Shown here: one piece after another, positions 1-13,100 of the stretch
Position numbering within the stretch: the first letter of the stretch is position 1
How the letters are laid out: the number at the start of each line of letters is the position of its first letter
Assembly: GCA_013399115.1 (NCBI GenBank)
Contig: VXAA01000623.1
Location: forward strand, 10,004 to 74,003
Reading direction: 5' to 3'
Length of the DNA stretch: 64,000 bases
Source of the DNA: Anseranas semipalmata
Taxonomy: Eukaryota > Chordata > Aves > Anseriformes > Anseranatidae
Notes under the pieces: model-generated
Database searches by the model: none
Seen by the model: only the letters and a program-made list of their open reading frames with translations
What the model was told of the DNA's origin: nothing
Position numbers and translations under genes: made by a program

Positions 1-2869
1 ACGTTTCATGGCGTGGTCATTCATTTTTACGTGCTATCTCTCAGTTGCTCTCTGTGCTGCGGGGTCTCTCGTCTCTGCATTCGTGCCTGCAGGGGGGTGA
101 CGTCCACCACCGGGGGTTCAGCTGTGATCTGGTATCAGGGGGGTCTGGGGGCCCAGCCCCCAGCACTGGGTGCTTTTGATTCAAAACGCGGGGTCCTGCG
201 GACTCGTTCTTGTGGGACACGCAGGCTGGGTTTGGATGGGCACGCTCAACCCAGACCCACGGGCTAAGAAGTACCCTGGGGTTGTGCTTGGTTTATTCCC
301 CAAAATAAGGCATCATCTGGAGCCACAAGGGAAAACAGGGCAGCAATTGCACATACCCCCCCACCCCTGGGCTGTGGCCGGTCCCCAGGCGCGTGGGGCT
401 GGATGCGGCCGTGATTGATGAGCAATTTCTCTGCCCGGCGGGGCCATGGCTGCAGCTTTGCTTGTTCAAGGGCTTCAGGGGAATTTCTGTCTGTCTTTAG
501 GCTCTGCTTTTTTGATTTTAAGCCTTCCTGTTCTGCGTGAGAGGGCCAGAGGGTCAGTGGGGGGAAATGAGGCTTTCCTTAATGAGCAAAGAGGCTTTAA
601 CGCTTTTAAACCCCTTTCTGTCTAAGATTCAGCTGCAGTTTAATGCAGCTTGGTCCCCCCTGTTCTCACCATTGCTTTTTGGTGTGCTCAAGCTGATAGC
701 ACCCATTTCACCCCCCGTACCATCCCATTTGATCTTGCCGAGCCCCCTTCCTGCAACCAATGCAGGGCAAGGCTGGGGCTCCACCATGTGCCAGTGTGTG
801 GTGACAACGGGGACAAGCTCAGGCTCCCTGGGGAGTGACCCAGATGTGCTCGGAGAGCTGTGCTCGGGCTAACGAAGCAGCTTTCCTAACGACCCTGGCC
901 GGATCCCAGGCGGCGTGGAACAGCCGGCCGCATTGTGGCTCATGGAGCGCGGCCGGGTTGCAGCAGCTGAGGCTCTGGGTTCACTGATCCTCGAATTTGA
1001 GGGAGGAAGTGGCAAGGCCGCCTCGATCCGCTCACCTCAAAGTATCGCAGCAGCATAGGGAGCGATTCAGGGGAGCCAGAGAGGAAGGAGGATTTGTTGA
1101 ACCATAAAGGCCCCCAGTGGATGCGAGGTCATTGTTTTTCCCTTCCCAACTAGCTGAGGCCGCAGACAAGCCTCAGTGGGTGCTGGGGATGCTTGCTTGA
1201 GGGCAGCAGCTCAGACCAGCAAGAGCCTTGGGAGAAGCACCCCAAACGTGCGTATAAAGGTTGCGGGGACAATCGGGGCCTCCACAGGGAGGCTCACGGT
1301 TCTGCCTCAGGCTGGGAGAGGCCACGGCCTCGTCCCTGCTGGCAAGGATCCTGCATGGCTCCCAGCGGAGGCTGCAGGGCCCAGGGGAGGCTCCGCGCTT
1401 GCAACCGCCTCTTACCGAAAGCTGAAATTGGGGCACGTGCCTCTTGGGCTCATGGAGCCATGAACCCCGGAGAGGGGGGACCTGCATGTGGTTCCTCTGC
1501 CAGCGCCTGTTTATGCATTTTATCCAATTACTGCTTAATGCAAAATGCATAAGGAGCCCTTGGAGCAGGGACAGAAACCCACGGCCCGGCTTTGTGGTCC
1601 TCATCGGCAGATCCGACCCTTTAGGACAATTTCCAGTCTCAGTTGAATGACTTCATGAGAAGATTTCTGTCTTTTTTTTTCTTTCTTTCTTTTCTTTTTC
1701 CAACCAGTTGCTGGTTAATTTTTGCTCTGATTTAGGAACAAAAGCCGTGTCTGGAGGCTGAATTTGTTTCACTTCAGCATCCCACTGCTGCATCTCAGGC
1801 AGGCTTTTGCTGCTGGATTAAAAGATTTTTGTGCTGGGGAATTGGGACTGCTTCTAAGAGGTTTTGAGCTCACCCACCTCGAACACCAAAACTCATGGGC
1901 AGGGTCTTTGAAAACATTACAGCACGGTTGGTACCACGGCTTCCCGGCCAGCCTTGACCTGAGACAGGAAAGAAACGGCTTGCACAGCCCAGCCGCGTTG
2001 TGGCTTTTGAGGTTTCAGCACGTTAAAGCAACAAATTGTCTGCTTAAGTGAAACCTACGCTCCAGGCCAGCTCCCAGAGGAGCCCCGGATCCTGAGCCAA
2101 AATCCAAGAGAGCAGAGGGAGAAAAATCAATCATTATTATAGGAAATAAAGCAAACTCCAAAGCTCTCCTTCCCTTCTTCCCTTGGCAAATTCTCTTTTT
2201 GGCTCAGATTTTCACATTCTTCTTTCTAAAGTGGCCAAAGAGAAGGGGATAGATAACAGCTTTCCCTGCCCCTCCAGGCGGGTTTCACCCCGCAGGAGAT
2301 GCTGAGCCCGGGACCCAAATCCCTCCACTTACTTTAATAGAGAAGCACTACGCGGGCTGATTAACCGCAGACTTTTGCAAGCCCGGCAAAGACTTTTTCC
2401 AACCTAATTGGATTTGCTCTCCATATTTCTGCAGCTTTTGTGCTCCTTATTTTGTTATTTATAGAAAACAGCTGTTGGTGTGGCAGCCAGCCCGTAGGGA
2501 GTGTGGGGCTGGGTTTGTCCCCGCAATGGCATGGGGATGCTCAGGTGTGCGAAGGGGACATCACCCCTCGGTGGGAAATGGGGGCTTGGTGGCTTCTTTG
2601 CGCAGCTGGGGTGAAATACCAGCTCTGCCAATAGAACCAGTGGCTGCGAGAGGTTTCACTGGTGATGAGCCACCCCCAGAAGCATCCTTGCGGCCAAGGG
2701 CAGGGTAAAAACCATGATTGCATGAAAAAAGTAGGTAAATCCTGGCTGAAAAAAGCCTCTCAGGAAGGCAGGAGTTTCCTCCTTCTGGGTTCTGTCGGAG
2801 GGGCAGGGAAAAGCCAGGGATTGTATTTCCAGGTAAGAAGCAGAGCCGCAGGATGAGAGGGTCGTAATG

Positions 2870-3010
2870 CTGACTAAGCCAGTTATTAGAGCTGTGATTA
2901 ACCTTGGTAATTAATCTCAGGGATTGAATGTGGTGGAGGTCAATGTTTTCAAAGCTAGCTGGGAGATGTGGTGATGTAATTGCTTTGGAGATGTTAATTT
3001 CCCCCATCCT
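2870..3010. promoter_or_regulatory. AT-rich island, candidate conserved non-coding element
   Basis: It contains TAGAGCTGTGATTAACC, GGTAATTAATCTC and GATGTAATTGC within about 130 bp, homeodomain-type cores set in GC-rich flanks. There is no open frame of interest. Confidence 0.25.
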
Positions 3011-3639
3011 ACCCACCACCCACTTCTGCTCATCTTTTATGTTTTTGGGGAACTTTGCTTCTTCTTTTCTACTTTCAAGGAGCTGAACCTGAAGGGTGCT
3101 TTGCCCGTGATGGCAGCAGTGCAGCCAAACCCTCCTGCTCTCTTGTGGTGCCCGATGGGGCTGTGGTGGCCACGTGGGGTGAGGAATGGGGCCAGCTGCG
3201 CACAGCCGATGGGACAAGCTGCGTGCAAGTCCCCGGGCACAAAATTGCCGTGGGCTTGTTGCTTTGCTGGGTGGGAAAGGGGAGGGAACAGAGCCAGGGT
3301 GGTGAGTTAGATCATGCCATGAATTTATGACAGCTGGAAGTCAGCTGCATCCTCCCTGGTGCTCTGTTAACCCCAATGCATCCCTCCTCCTCCCCAGGCA
3401 GCGCATGGGCATCTTTCTGAAAGCTCAGCCCCGTGCAGAATGGCAGGTGGGTCAGAGCCGAGCTCCTGAAAAAAGCAATGTGTGATTTTTTTTTTTTTTT
3501 CCAGACTTGGTGGCTTTCTGGCTTCTCTTTGTGATAACATGAACCCCAACCTAGCACAGGCCAGGTGCTCGAGCTGCTCTTGCTGCTGATGTGCAATGCT
3601 GTGGGGATGCTTTTATCTGTATCATGAGGCGCTACCGGT

Positions 3640-3850
3640 AAAAGGAGAGCTTAGTTCGTGAACAAAGGATTGGCTACTGATAGCAAAGTGATTTACAGGG
3701 AGGCTTAGGCCAGCCAGCTCCAGGAGTGCTTTTACGTGACAGCCTAGTGGTTATTAATTTGTCTGGAATTTACTGTAATGCTATTAATCCTGATAGGCTT
3801 GTTGGATACTTAATGCAAATATTTCAAGTGCTTCTGTGGGATTTTTCCCT
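3640..3850. promoter_or_regulatory. AT-rich island with octamer motif, candidate conserved non-coding element
   Basis: It holds two TATTAAT motifs (near 3752 and 3782), GAACAAAGG (SOX/TCF-like, near 3658) and a perfect octamer ATGCAAAT at 3823..3830. The base composition differs sharply from its surroundings. Confidence 0.3.
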
Positions 3851-6800
3851 GGAACAGTGTGTTTAGAGTCACAGCCCAGGTGTAAGCTCCTCTTTTGATG
3901 CAACAGTGCCCAAATTCCCCCCTGCATGGGGCATCACCTGGCCACGCTATTCCCTACCCTCGGGCAGGGCTGTGCTGAGCATCGAGCTGAGCCCCCGTCC
4001 CTGGGCTTGTCCATGCCCCTGCCAACCCTGTGCTGTGCGGGCTTCAAATTCCTCTTCTTTACAGCTCCAAACATCTTTCATCTCCTCTTCTTCACAAGAG
4101 CCACCGAATTGTCCGTGTCCAGGCTGCTGCCCTGTGCTGGCTCTGCCTACCCCAGCACTCCCTTGGGCTATTCCTTTAATTTCTTCCTCACTTTGATTTC
4201 TCGCTTTATCATTGCTCGCTGGCAAGCTGAGCTGAGACCATGTGTTTCTGTTTAGGTGGCCTGACAGATTGAGGTTTCCAGCCTTCTTGGTGGGAAACGC
4301 GGCTCCAAAACCCTGGAAATGTGTGAAGGTTGCAATCCGATTCCGGCTGCTTTCCCCGCTCCCCTCCTCCCCAGCCCTGCAGGGAAAGCACAGCTGATGC
4401 CAAAGGGAGCGAGGGGGGGGACTCCAAACCTCCCAGGGAAACTGGAAATATATGTAGGACTTGATCCAAAGATTGATTAAATAAATCACAGGCTGGGACT
4501 GTGAGAGAGGCAGGTTGCTTCGGAGGGATCAGCTCCCAGCTTCTGGCTGCTGAGAGCGGGGTCAGGGGGGTCTGGGCTGTTCAGCGGCACCGGCGTTCCC
4601 AAATGCCGGGGGAGGAAAGGCTTCAATGTCAGCTGAAATCCAGGCAGCGCACGTGTTTCCCATGCAAAGCTCTCCGAAGGGGTTTAAGCCTGGTATAGCT
4701 GAGCAGAGCTTCTCGAGGCTTTGCTGCCTGCGGGAGGATGGTGTCCTGTCGGGGATGTGCTGCAGGGGGAGCCGAGCAGCATCCCTGGTGTGGGGGGAGC
4801 TGAGCAGCATCCTCAGCTGCCAAGGGTCCCTTCCCCATGGGCAGGTTCACGCCTGTGCTCCCCGGGGCGAGCAGGCCGGTGCTGGTGGGGTTGCTGCAGA
4901 CAAAGAGCCCTTTGAAGGCTTTGGAGATGTGAGTCAAGGGCTGGCCGTGCCCCTGCGCTGATGGGCGAGGGCTGGGGTGAGTTCGCCTCAATTGACGGCT
5001 TTATCCTTTATCCTTTATTTTCTGCCTTTGCTTAGTCTGGAGCTCCTTAGCAGAAAGCGAATCCAGATGGCTCTGTTATCTCCAAACTCTCATTGCTCAG
5101 GATCGTGGTTGCCCCAGCAGCACCCTGGACCCCTGAGTGCCCCTATGTGTGGTGTGGGGCTCAGTGGGCACCTCAGCGTGTGGCTCGTGCCCCTGCTGCT
5201 CTGCTGCACGTGTGCCTGGAGCCAGGGCTTTCAGCCTCCCCGCTGGAGGCAGGCGAGCGGGTCGCCTCTCGTGACCTGCTTGCCGAGCCAAATCTCGGGG
5301 CTTGGCTCCCAGTGTGGCTGAGTGGTGCAACAGCTTCCTTCCAGCTGAAAAAGCCTTTCTGGGAATGAGGGGGAGAGAGGCGCTTTCCACTCATCCCTTC
5401 CCAGGGCGTTTGGGAATAGGTGGGCCTGGAAATACCCCCCAACATGAGTACGACCACATTGGGCGACTTGGCTGCAGCCGGGTGATGCTGACTGTGTGGG
5501 GACAAGCCCCTGCTCACGCTGCTGCCACTGTGGCTTTGTGGGCCCCACTGTGGGAGGGGGTATTTGGGAGAAAGAGGGTTTGCAAGATGGGATGCTGGTG
5601 GTTACAGGGTCAAACATGCTGCAGCCCTGGGACAAGCAGCGTGAGGTTCCTCTTGACATCATTTTACAAGGAAAGTGTCCAGGGACAGCCGTGCCTTTTT
5701 GCAGAATGATCCCTGACGGCAGCTGAGTGTTTGCCGGCAAAAGGGTGGCCAGCGAGTACGCTTGCCCCAGTGTGCTGCTCACAGAGCCCAGCTTGCTCCT
5801 GGCAGCGACTGCTTGGGTTTCACGGCCAATTTGGAGAGAGCTGGGAGAGCACAGCGCCGTGCTCCGTGCCTGCTCCCTGGGCATGGCACCGAGCTGCTCC
5901 AGGGAGCTGGGGAGGGAGGAAACCCTGGGAGACAGCGGAGGGAGGCGGGATGTTTGCCCCTGGAGCAGAGGAAGGAGCAGGGCCCTGCTTTGTCCCTGCT
6001 GAAGCCGGGCATTTCCCCGCTGTGCCCGGATGGCTGTGTCTGCTCCAGCCAGATGTTTTGTAACTTCATTCCGCTCGGTTCCCAGCGTCTGCTCCTGCTA
6101 TCAGCCTGGCCTCCAAGGCTCACTCTCTGCTGGCAGCAGATTCCCCTCCTGCCTTTGCAGAGGGGGCCAAGAATAATACACATCCACGGCGACGTGCCCG
6201 GGTCTCCTCTGAAGCCCCCAAGTCTCATGACTGTGGGAGGATGGGGGCCTGAATGTGGTCGGGAAGGAAAAAGGAGGGAGAAGCAAACAGCGGCGCTGGG
6301 AAAGGCACAGAGGAGGCAGGGCTGCTGGAAAGATGCAGCAAGGGGGTAGGGAACGGTCAAGAGTATTTATAGGATTCCCATTCCTACACGTTCAGAATCT
6401 CATCCGTGTGGGCAGACTGTCCCTTGCCAGGGACCCCAGGCACAAGGGGTTAAATGCAAAGGGTCCGTGCCTTTTTGTCTCCAAGTGAAAGTCAGTGTCA
6501 AAGCAGGATCTGCAGTGCCAGGGTAGGAGAAACGGACTTGCAAAAATAAATAGTGTGGGTCACATGAGTTACTGGCTTTTTCTGGAGGAACTGAGTGTTT
6601 ACAGGAGTGCCTGGAGGCTTGGCTGTGCTTTACGCTGGTGGAAAGGGTCCTGGAGGAGAGGCTGATCTCGAATTAATTGAGATTTGGCTGTTGTCTGGGA
6701 GGTCTGGCTCTTCCCTGTGATGTTGCCCTCTGCTGAGCACTTTGCCCTATGAATTGGGTGTCTCTGGGTTCGCTCTGCTTCCTGAGACCCCACCGGAGCT

Positions 6801-6954
6801 GCCGGTGGCTGGGTCCAGCACGGCTGTGCCTGGAGGCCGGCTGGGCACCCCGAGCCTCGCCTGGAGGCCCTGCGCTGGGGGGTCCCTGCCTGGTGCTGGC
6901 AGGGGGGGGAGAGGTGCATAACCCTCAGCATCAGTGGCTGGGAGTGCTGCCAGC

Positions 6955-7130
6955 GCCTTCCCTATATATAGGGAATATTTCCAATAACAGCGTTATTTGG
7001 GCATCCCTCTGTCCCTGGGAGAAGGGCGTCATTTGTTCCTGCTGCTCATTCTTCCTTTTGAAGTCATAATCCCCCTGCTCTGACATCACAGCCGCCAGCG
7101 CCGCAGCTAATTGTGATGCCACGCGGGCAG
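6955..7130. promoter_or_regulatory. Candidate regulatory element with MEF2-like palindrome
   Basis: An 18-bp perfect palindrome, TTCCCTATATATAGGGAA (6958..6975), contains CTATATATAG, a full MEF2 consensus. Within the next 150 bp come AACAGCGTTATT, GAAGTCATAAT, a CRE-like TGACATCA and CTAATTG. The cluster and its contrast with GC-rich flanks suggest an enhancer; no expression evidence exists here. Confidence 0.35.
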
Positions 7131-10100
7131 GTGGAGCCCAGCTCGAGCACCAGGGCCTGCCCAGCTGTCACGGGGACAGGGAGAGTGGTGAAAGCAATAT
7201 GGGGATGAAATCAATTTGGCTTAACACCTCCTTGGGGACAGCAGCATCCCCTCGTCCTTTCCCCATCCATGGCAAGGTCTGGCCCCAGGCTGCTTTCTCT
7301 GGGGCAGCGTCAGCCAGCGCAGGGGAAAGGCTCCTGGTTGCTGCTTCCTTGCAGGAGAAGCCACAAAAATTTATAAACCCATTTCCCCAGCTCTGGTGCT
7401 GACTGTGGTGCTGGTAAGAAATGTCTCCCAGTGAAACAAAGGCAAGGGAGGTAAAGCCCAGTTCTTGGGGTTCACATCCTCATGCTCTAAACTTCTCCAT
7501 CCCTATACCCTACGTAAGAACTAGCTGTGTTTATAACATGAAATGAAGCCCCAGTATTTCCTGGCACCAGATGCATTTGTTGGCCCAGAGCTCGGCAATG
7601 AGCCCGTCTGATGGTGCCGGTGATGCTTTGCGAGCCGCTGCCTCCCTGCCGCTTGCCCTTTATTTCGTCGGCTCAGCGCACGGAGCTCTGCTGCGTGGCT
7701 TCTTCTGCAAAGACAACCGAGAGGTGTTAAGTGCTTATAAACCGAGTGTAAACACAGCCCTGCTGGTGGGCAGCCGTGAACCTGTTTAACACTTTCTAAA
7801 GTGCTTTAAGAAAGCCACTTCTGCTCGGTGCAAGGTTTTGGGATCTGGGAACTAAAAAATCTTTAACATCCTTAATTTTTTTTGCCTTTTCCCCCATTAG
7901 AATAAAGCTAACGCACCCTGGGCACATCTGCAGAGGGTTTGATTCCCCCGCCACAGAGCAGGGGCTGCTCTCGGGTGCTGGGATATAAACAAACACAATA
8001 ACGAAGGAAAGCAAAACCCAGAGGGCAAGGAGGAAGGGATGGTGAGGAGACAGCAATGGGAGAATACAGATTTATTTCTCGCATCTTCTAGGGACCTTCG
8101 GTTGCTCAGAACCAGCAAACAGCCCCAAAGGAACTCTCATTTTTTTGGGGGCTGCCACTGCTGCCCATGGTCCTGTCCCCAGGCAGTGGCTGTTGTGGGA
8201 TGGGGTCTGCTTGCCCACCGTAGCACAGCCTGGCACGTCGCAGCGCTTCGGTGGGCTGGCCCTGTGAGCTGCTGGGTGGACGTGGCTTCACCCCAAGTGA
8301 AACCTCCACTGTTGCGTTGCTTCTGGTTTTTGCATCTCTCCAGAAAGCCCAGGGCACATCCGAAATGTGCACAAGCATGGCTCGCTGGCCTTGCCTCTGA
8401 CCAGCGTGGGGGCAGCTTTCCTCCTGCTGGACTCATCTTGGAGCCGTTTTGCTGCTGTTCTTTGTTTGTCGATGGAAGCAGAAGTTTGCAGTGTTTCCTT
8501 CAATCTTCCTTATTGCTTGGCTGCAGGGGCAGGCAGGGGTTATTGCTGATGCTGTGTTCCGTGTTTGCCTCCTGACATCTGGGTTAACTCCTCCCTTGGC
8601 CGTTAGGAAAGCAGCACGGCCGGCTCCAGATCGGGTCTGCGGTCCTTCAGACAGGGCAAGCGCTTCTGGGCTGGCTTGGAGGAGAGCCACGGTCCCTCTG
8701 GACGTGGGAGCAGATGGATGGGGTGGCTCGGCTCTGGTTTGCTCTCCAGGAACCAGTGTAGCTGCTGGTGCCGAACGCTGTGTCGGCATCGCCTCCAGCA
8801 GCTCTGGTTTGGGTGGTTTGCTACTTCTTGTAAAGGCACAAAGGTGTTTCCACAGATTTGGAAAGCTGATCCGCCTGCTTGCAGAGCCAGAAGTTCTACA
8901 TGGAGATGCTGGGCCGTTCCCCAGTGAGGTTGTTTTATTAGTTTTGAGGACTTAAGCTCTTTTCTGGAAATACTGGGGCATCCTTAAAGATCCCCACGAG
9001 TCCTGCTTCGGGTAATACACTCATTTTTAACAGGTTTTTCCTTCTGCTGCGGCAGCATGGGGAAAGCTTTCTTGTTCCCCTGCTCTTAGGTGACTGGTGT
9101 GATAATTGGGTCTAAATTGATTCAAACCATTTCCTGTAAGTCCTTAGGGAATAAATTTCCCAGATCACTGGATGCCACTAGCAGTCGCTGGAAACCCTGC
9201 TGCCCTAAGCAGGGCTCAGAGGCGGTGTTTTATTGAATCTGTCATGCCTCCTGCTCATCCCAATTAATCCTGGTTTGAGCGAGGACCCCAGTTTTTCCTG
9301 GGCTCTGATGCTTTGGGCATGGATCTCTGTGATCGAGTGAGCAGGATGAGGCTGGGATTTGGGTTACCACCAGGTGCAGGTGCTGCTGTAACCTCTCCAT
9401 CCCCAGCACGTGGTGGCTGGTGGCAAAAAGGGTCCGGTTTTGGGGCAGAGGTGCTGGGGGCAGTTGCAGGGGGGTTTTGCTGGCTTGGTCAAAGGTTTTC
9501 TCCCATGGAGAGTTTCTGCTTTCTTCTCTGTGGTTCCCCCGCCCATGGCACAGCTTTCCCTGCTTCTGGACGGACCTTTTGGCCTGGCAGGGTCCTTGGC
9601 TGCAGTCAGGATTCACTGCTGGAAGTCTAGCTCATCCTTCAGACCATTGTGGTTGTGGAAACCAATGTGCGTCAAGTCCTCTTTTCCCAAAAATGCTTCA
9701 AACAAAGGAAGAGGCTTTTGCCTGCCCTTGCTCACATCCCTGGGTGCTCCAAGCTGCCTTGCAGGCTCCCGCTTGGGTCAGCTTTTGCTGCAGGCATCGT
9801 CCCTTTGCTGGGGACTGCTGAGGTTTCCCAGGGATGCTTCTTGCCACCTCTGAGGTCCCTGCTGGGATCTCTTAGAAACCAGAGATGTTTTTGGGTGCAA
9901 AAAACCTCCCAGCTTTGGCATGGACAGTGAGGGCTGAGTAGCGCATCTTGGAAGCGCTGCCGCTTGGCTGCTCCCAGCCGCATCCCCAGGGAGGGGAAGG
10001 GCCCTCGGCTGCACCCTTTGAGCTGCTCCTGCTCCCGGCTGCGGCCAAACACCAGCCTGCTCTGCACTAACCTGGGCAGGAAGAGGATCTGGGCACATTT

Positions 10101-13100
10101 CCATCCTGGAAAGGAGATGGATCCCTGTACGTTCGCTGCCATCAGCCCCAGTCCAGCTCGATCCAACGCTGCTCTCTGCCAAGCTCAGACCCGCGGCTGA
10201 GGATTTATCGGCTCTTGGACGCGTCTCTCTCCTGTTATGTGTCTTCCAGGGGCTACTTTACAATGATTTCTTGCCTTCACCTTCTCACCAGCTCTGCGGA
10301 TGGTGTTTACTAAGTGTATTTTAATGTATTCACCTTTCACCTCCTGACTAGACGGGTATTGATCTGATATAGATCCCAGGGAAGGCTGCAGAGGGGACAG
10401 GAGCTGCAGCCACCCCAGGGCTGGGGAAAGGGGATTGTGGCAGCTGGGACAAGCCTGCAGCAGGGCTCAGCAAGGTGAGGGAGATCAGCTCCTGCACCTC
10501 ACCCATGCTAGGAAATGGGCCCACAAGTCTGAAAATACAGATAATGGCAGTGCTGCTTCTGGGGGTGATGCCTGCAGCAGAAATTTGGGAGAGGAGTTGG
10601 GTGCTTGGTTCCCATCGTTTTGTCTGGCAGGACATGGCAAGGGCATTTGTTGGCAGAATCCAATGTTTGGTCCTATTGCAACCCAGAGCTGACATGGTCC
10701 ATGGTGCAAGCAAGTCCTTCAGGGTGCTGTGCTCATCTGGCTGCGTCTCGCAGCCCTGTCTGCTTGTGGGAAGCTGTGCTGGATGGCTTTGGGCATAACC
10801 ACTTGGGAAAATACACTCATGGAGCTGGTTTCTCCAAGGTTTTCCTGGAGGGCCAGTATGCTTCAGTGCCCAGAGGATCTGCTGGAGCTATTTCCTTTAT
10901 TCCTCAGGCAGCTTTCATATGCAATATTTGGGCAGAGTTTGTGAATTAGTGCAGAAATGCAGATGCAGAATGAGGGCAATGCACACAACAATGTATGGGT
11001 ACAGGGACAACTACGAGCACGGCAATTCCTCCTTCATGCAGAAAGCTGCTTTCTTCCTCAAACCTGGACAAATGGGTTCAATCCCACCGTGTGCTGGGCA
11101 CATCGTCCTGTAAAAAGCGCAAGGAGCAAGGCACCAGGTTGTGGGAAGCCCTGGTTCTCCCAGCCCCTCGGAGCATGGGGAGCGCCTGGCTCAGCCTGGG
11201 GGCTGTTGCCCAGCCCCGCTGCTATCGCTGCTGAGCAAGAAACATCTGCAGCCATAAAACACAGCCTGGGGAAATGGGACGTGCTAATCTCAGACCTGAA
11301 ATTGGGAGCAATGGGAGGTAAGAGAGGGAAGAGGTAGAAGTTGAGATGTCCCAGCTGTTGCCTGCCATGCCTTGCTAATGTCACGGGGAAAAGGCATTTC
11401 TTTGGGAGAGCGGGAGCGATTTCACGTCTGAGCTCTTCGCTGTCCGCAGGGGCAGGTGGAGGGGAGCAGGACGGGCTCTTTCCAGCAGATTTTTGCCCCC
11501 GGGTCCCCTCCAGTCCTCTCCTGTGCCTGCCAAGACGGCACAGCTGGGTCACAGCCCCCAGTGCGCCACAGCCCTTCCCACAACTATTTGGGGCCGGGGA
11601 AACCTCTTGGCTTCTTTTCTGAGCTGCCTCAGCCCTTTTAAAGGCTCTCGGCCTCAGTGCTGATCAGGGCTTCTTGCTGCAGGGAGCTGGCGGGGAATGT
11701 GGAGGGCAACCGTTCACAAACGGAACGATAATCCACCTCGGATAAACAGGACCCAGAGAGCCAGCAGCACTCGGCAGTGTCAGGAAAGCAAAGTGATGCT
11801 CCAGCGGGGACGGGACCGGCAGCCAACCCGTGGGCATTCCTACAGCTTTTTCCTGGGGGGCTGAGCTTGTGGCAGGGCCCCCGTCCCTGCAGCCCCCAGC
11901 CTGCAGCGTGGGACACCCCCATTGGAGCATCTGCAAGGCTGCGGAGCTGCTGTGTGAGCCCGGAGCCCTGTGTGGACAGCGGCACTGGTGCTTGTCCCCG
12001 GCTCAAGGTTTCCTTCCTTGCTCCTCTTCTCTCCCTGTGGAGGCAGAGGAGGTGGAAATGTCTTTTTCCCCCCCTTTATTTTATTTTTTTTTAAGGAGAG
12101 CTTTTAATGCTGTTGAAAATGTGGGGCTGCTGTAGGCCAGGGCAGCACTGGGATGCGCTGCCAGCCCGAGCACACTGCCAGCCCTGCGCTGGAGCAATCA
12201 GACCAGGCAGAGGTGGCCGCATCCTGCCCTGGGTCCGGGAAAGCCGGGCAGCGTGGAACAGAGAGCTAAACCACGAGGTCATCAATGCAAAGGCAGCGCT
12301 GGAGGCTGGACTGGCTTAAAGTTCATCAAAAAAGTTCCTCCTGCCTCTTTTTTTTTTCTTTTTTTTCTTGTAAACAGGAAGCTGGGTTTTTATTTCACCC
12401 CAAATCTTCGCAGAATGTGTCTGTTTTTATAGCAGCTTTTATTTATTTGTTTCTTCCTCTCGTTGGGAACTAAGAAGTTTGCAGCTGATGGAAAGCAGGG
12501 GAAGTGTCGGCTGCTAAAACCCGAAGCTCCAAGTATGAGAGGTGACTTTCACTGAAAACCCAAAACCTCCTCCCAAAGGGGAGGGAGGGGGAACAGGGAC
12601 GGAAGACGGGATAATGTTTCCCTCCGTTCCCACTTGTTCCTGTGCTGGACTTTGTTTGAGAGGAGGTGGTGATTTACCCGGGATAATCCCTGGGGCCAGG
12701 GGGGTGATTTATGGAGCAATAAAACCAAGCAGAATTGTCTTCATTGCAGGTTGTTTTTTTTTTTTTTTTCTTTCTCATTGGAAAAGCTCGTATCCGTTAT
12801 CTTCCTTCCGGTAAAAATCCCAACCCAGCAGAAAAGCTTCTTGCAGCCTGCCAGGGGATTTTGCACCAGGCTCAGGGCCGCATCCAGCCCCCAGCCCGAC
12901 CCCACTCACCTGCATCCGCTGGTGGCCGGGGAGCCCCCGGCTGCGGGGGCCGGGGTGAGCCAGGTGTGGCCAGAGCTTAATTGGTTTTAAATTAACGTGG
13001 GGAGCCTGAAAGGTGATGGGAGTATTTTCTGGGGGGGGAAAAAAATGGCTTTCTCAGTTTCTTTGGGAAACACTCGCTGCTGCTGGGGGAGGCAGGGAGA

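Larger units (their letters stand above)
1..6900. other. Intergenic sequence far downstream of NGFR
   Basis: No gene is recognised. The region holds a T/CT-rich tract at 1671..1700, T15 at 3486..3500, AT-rich islands at 2870-3010 and 3640-3850, and a small duplication around 4768-4820 (GAGC[C/T]GAGCAGCATCC twice). Open frames are short or biased by GC content and resemble no protein I know. Confidence 0.75.

Noticed and set aside
11074..11085. tRNA T-arm-like GGGTTCAATCCC
   Set aside because: No A box, D-arm, anticodon stem or acceptor pairing is found around it.
12754..12769. Poly(T) tracts as tails of SINEs or processed pseudogenes
   Set aside because: I see no retroposon body or coding remnant beside this or the other tracts, and CR1 elements do not end in poly(A).
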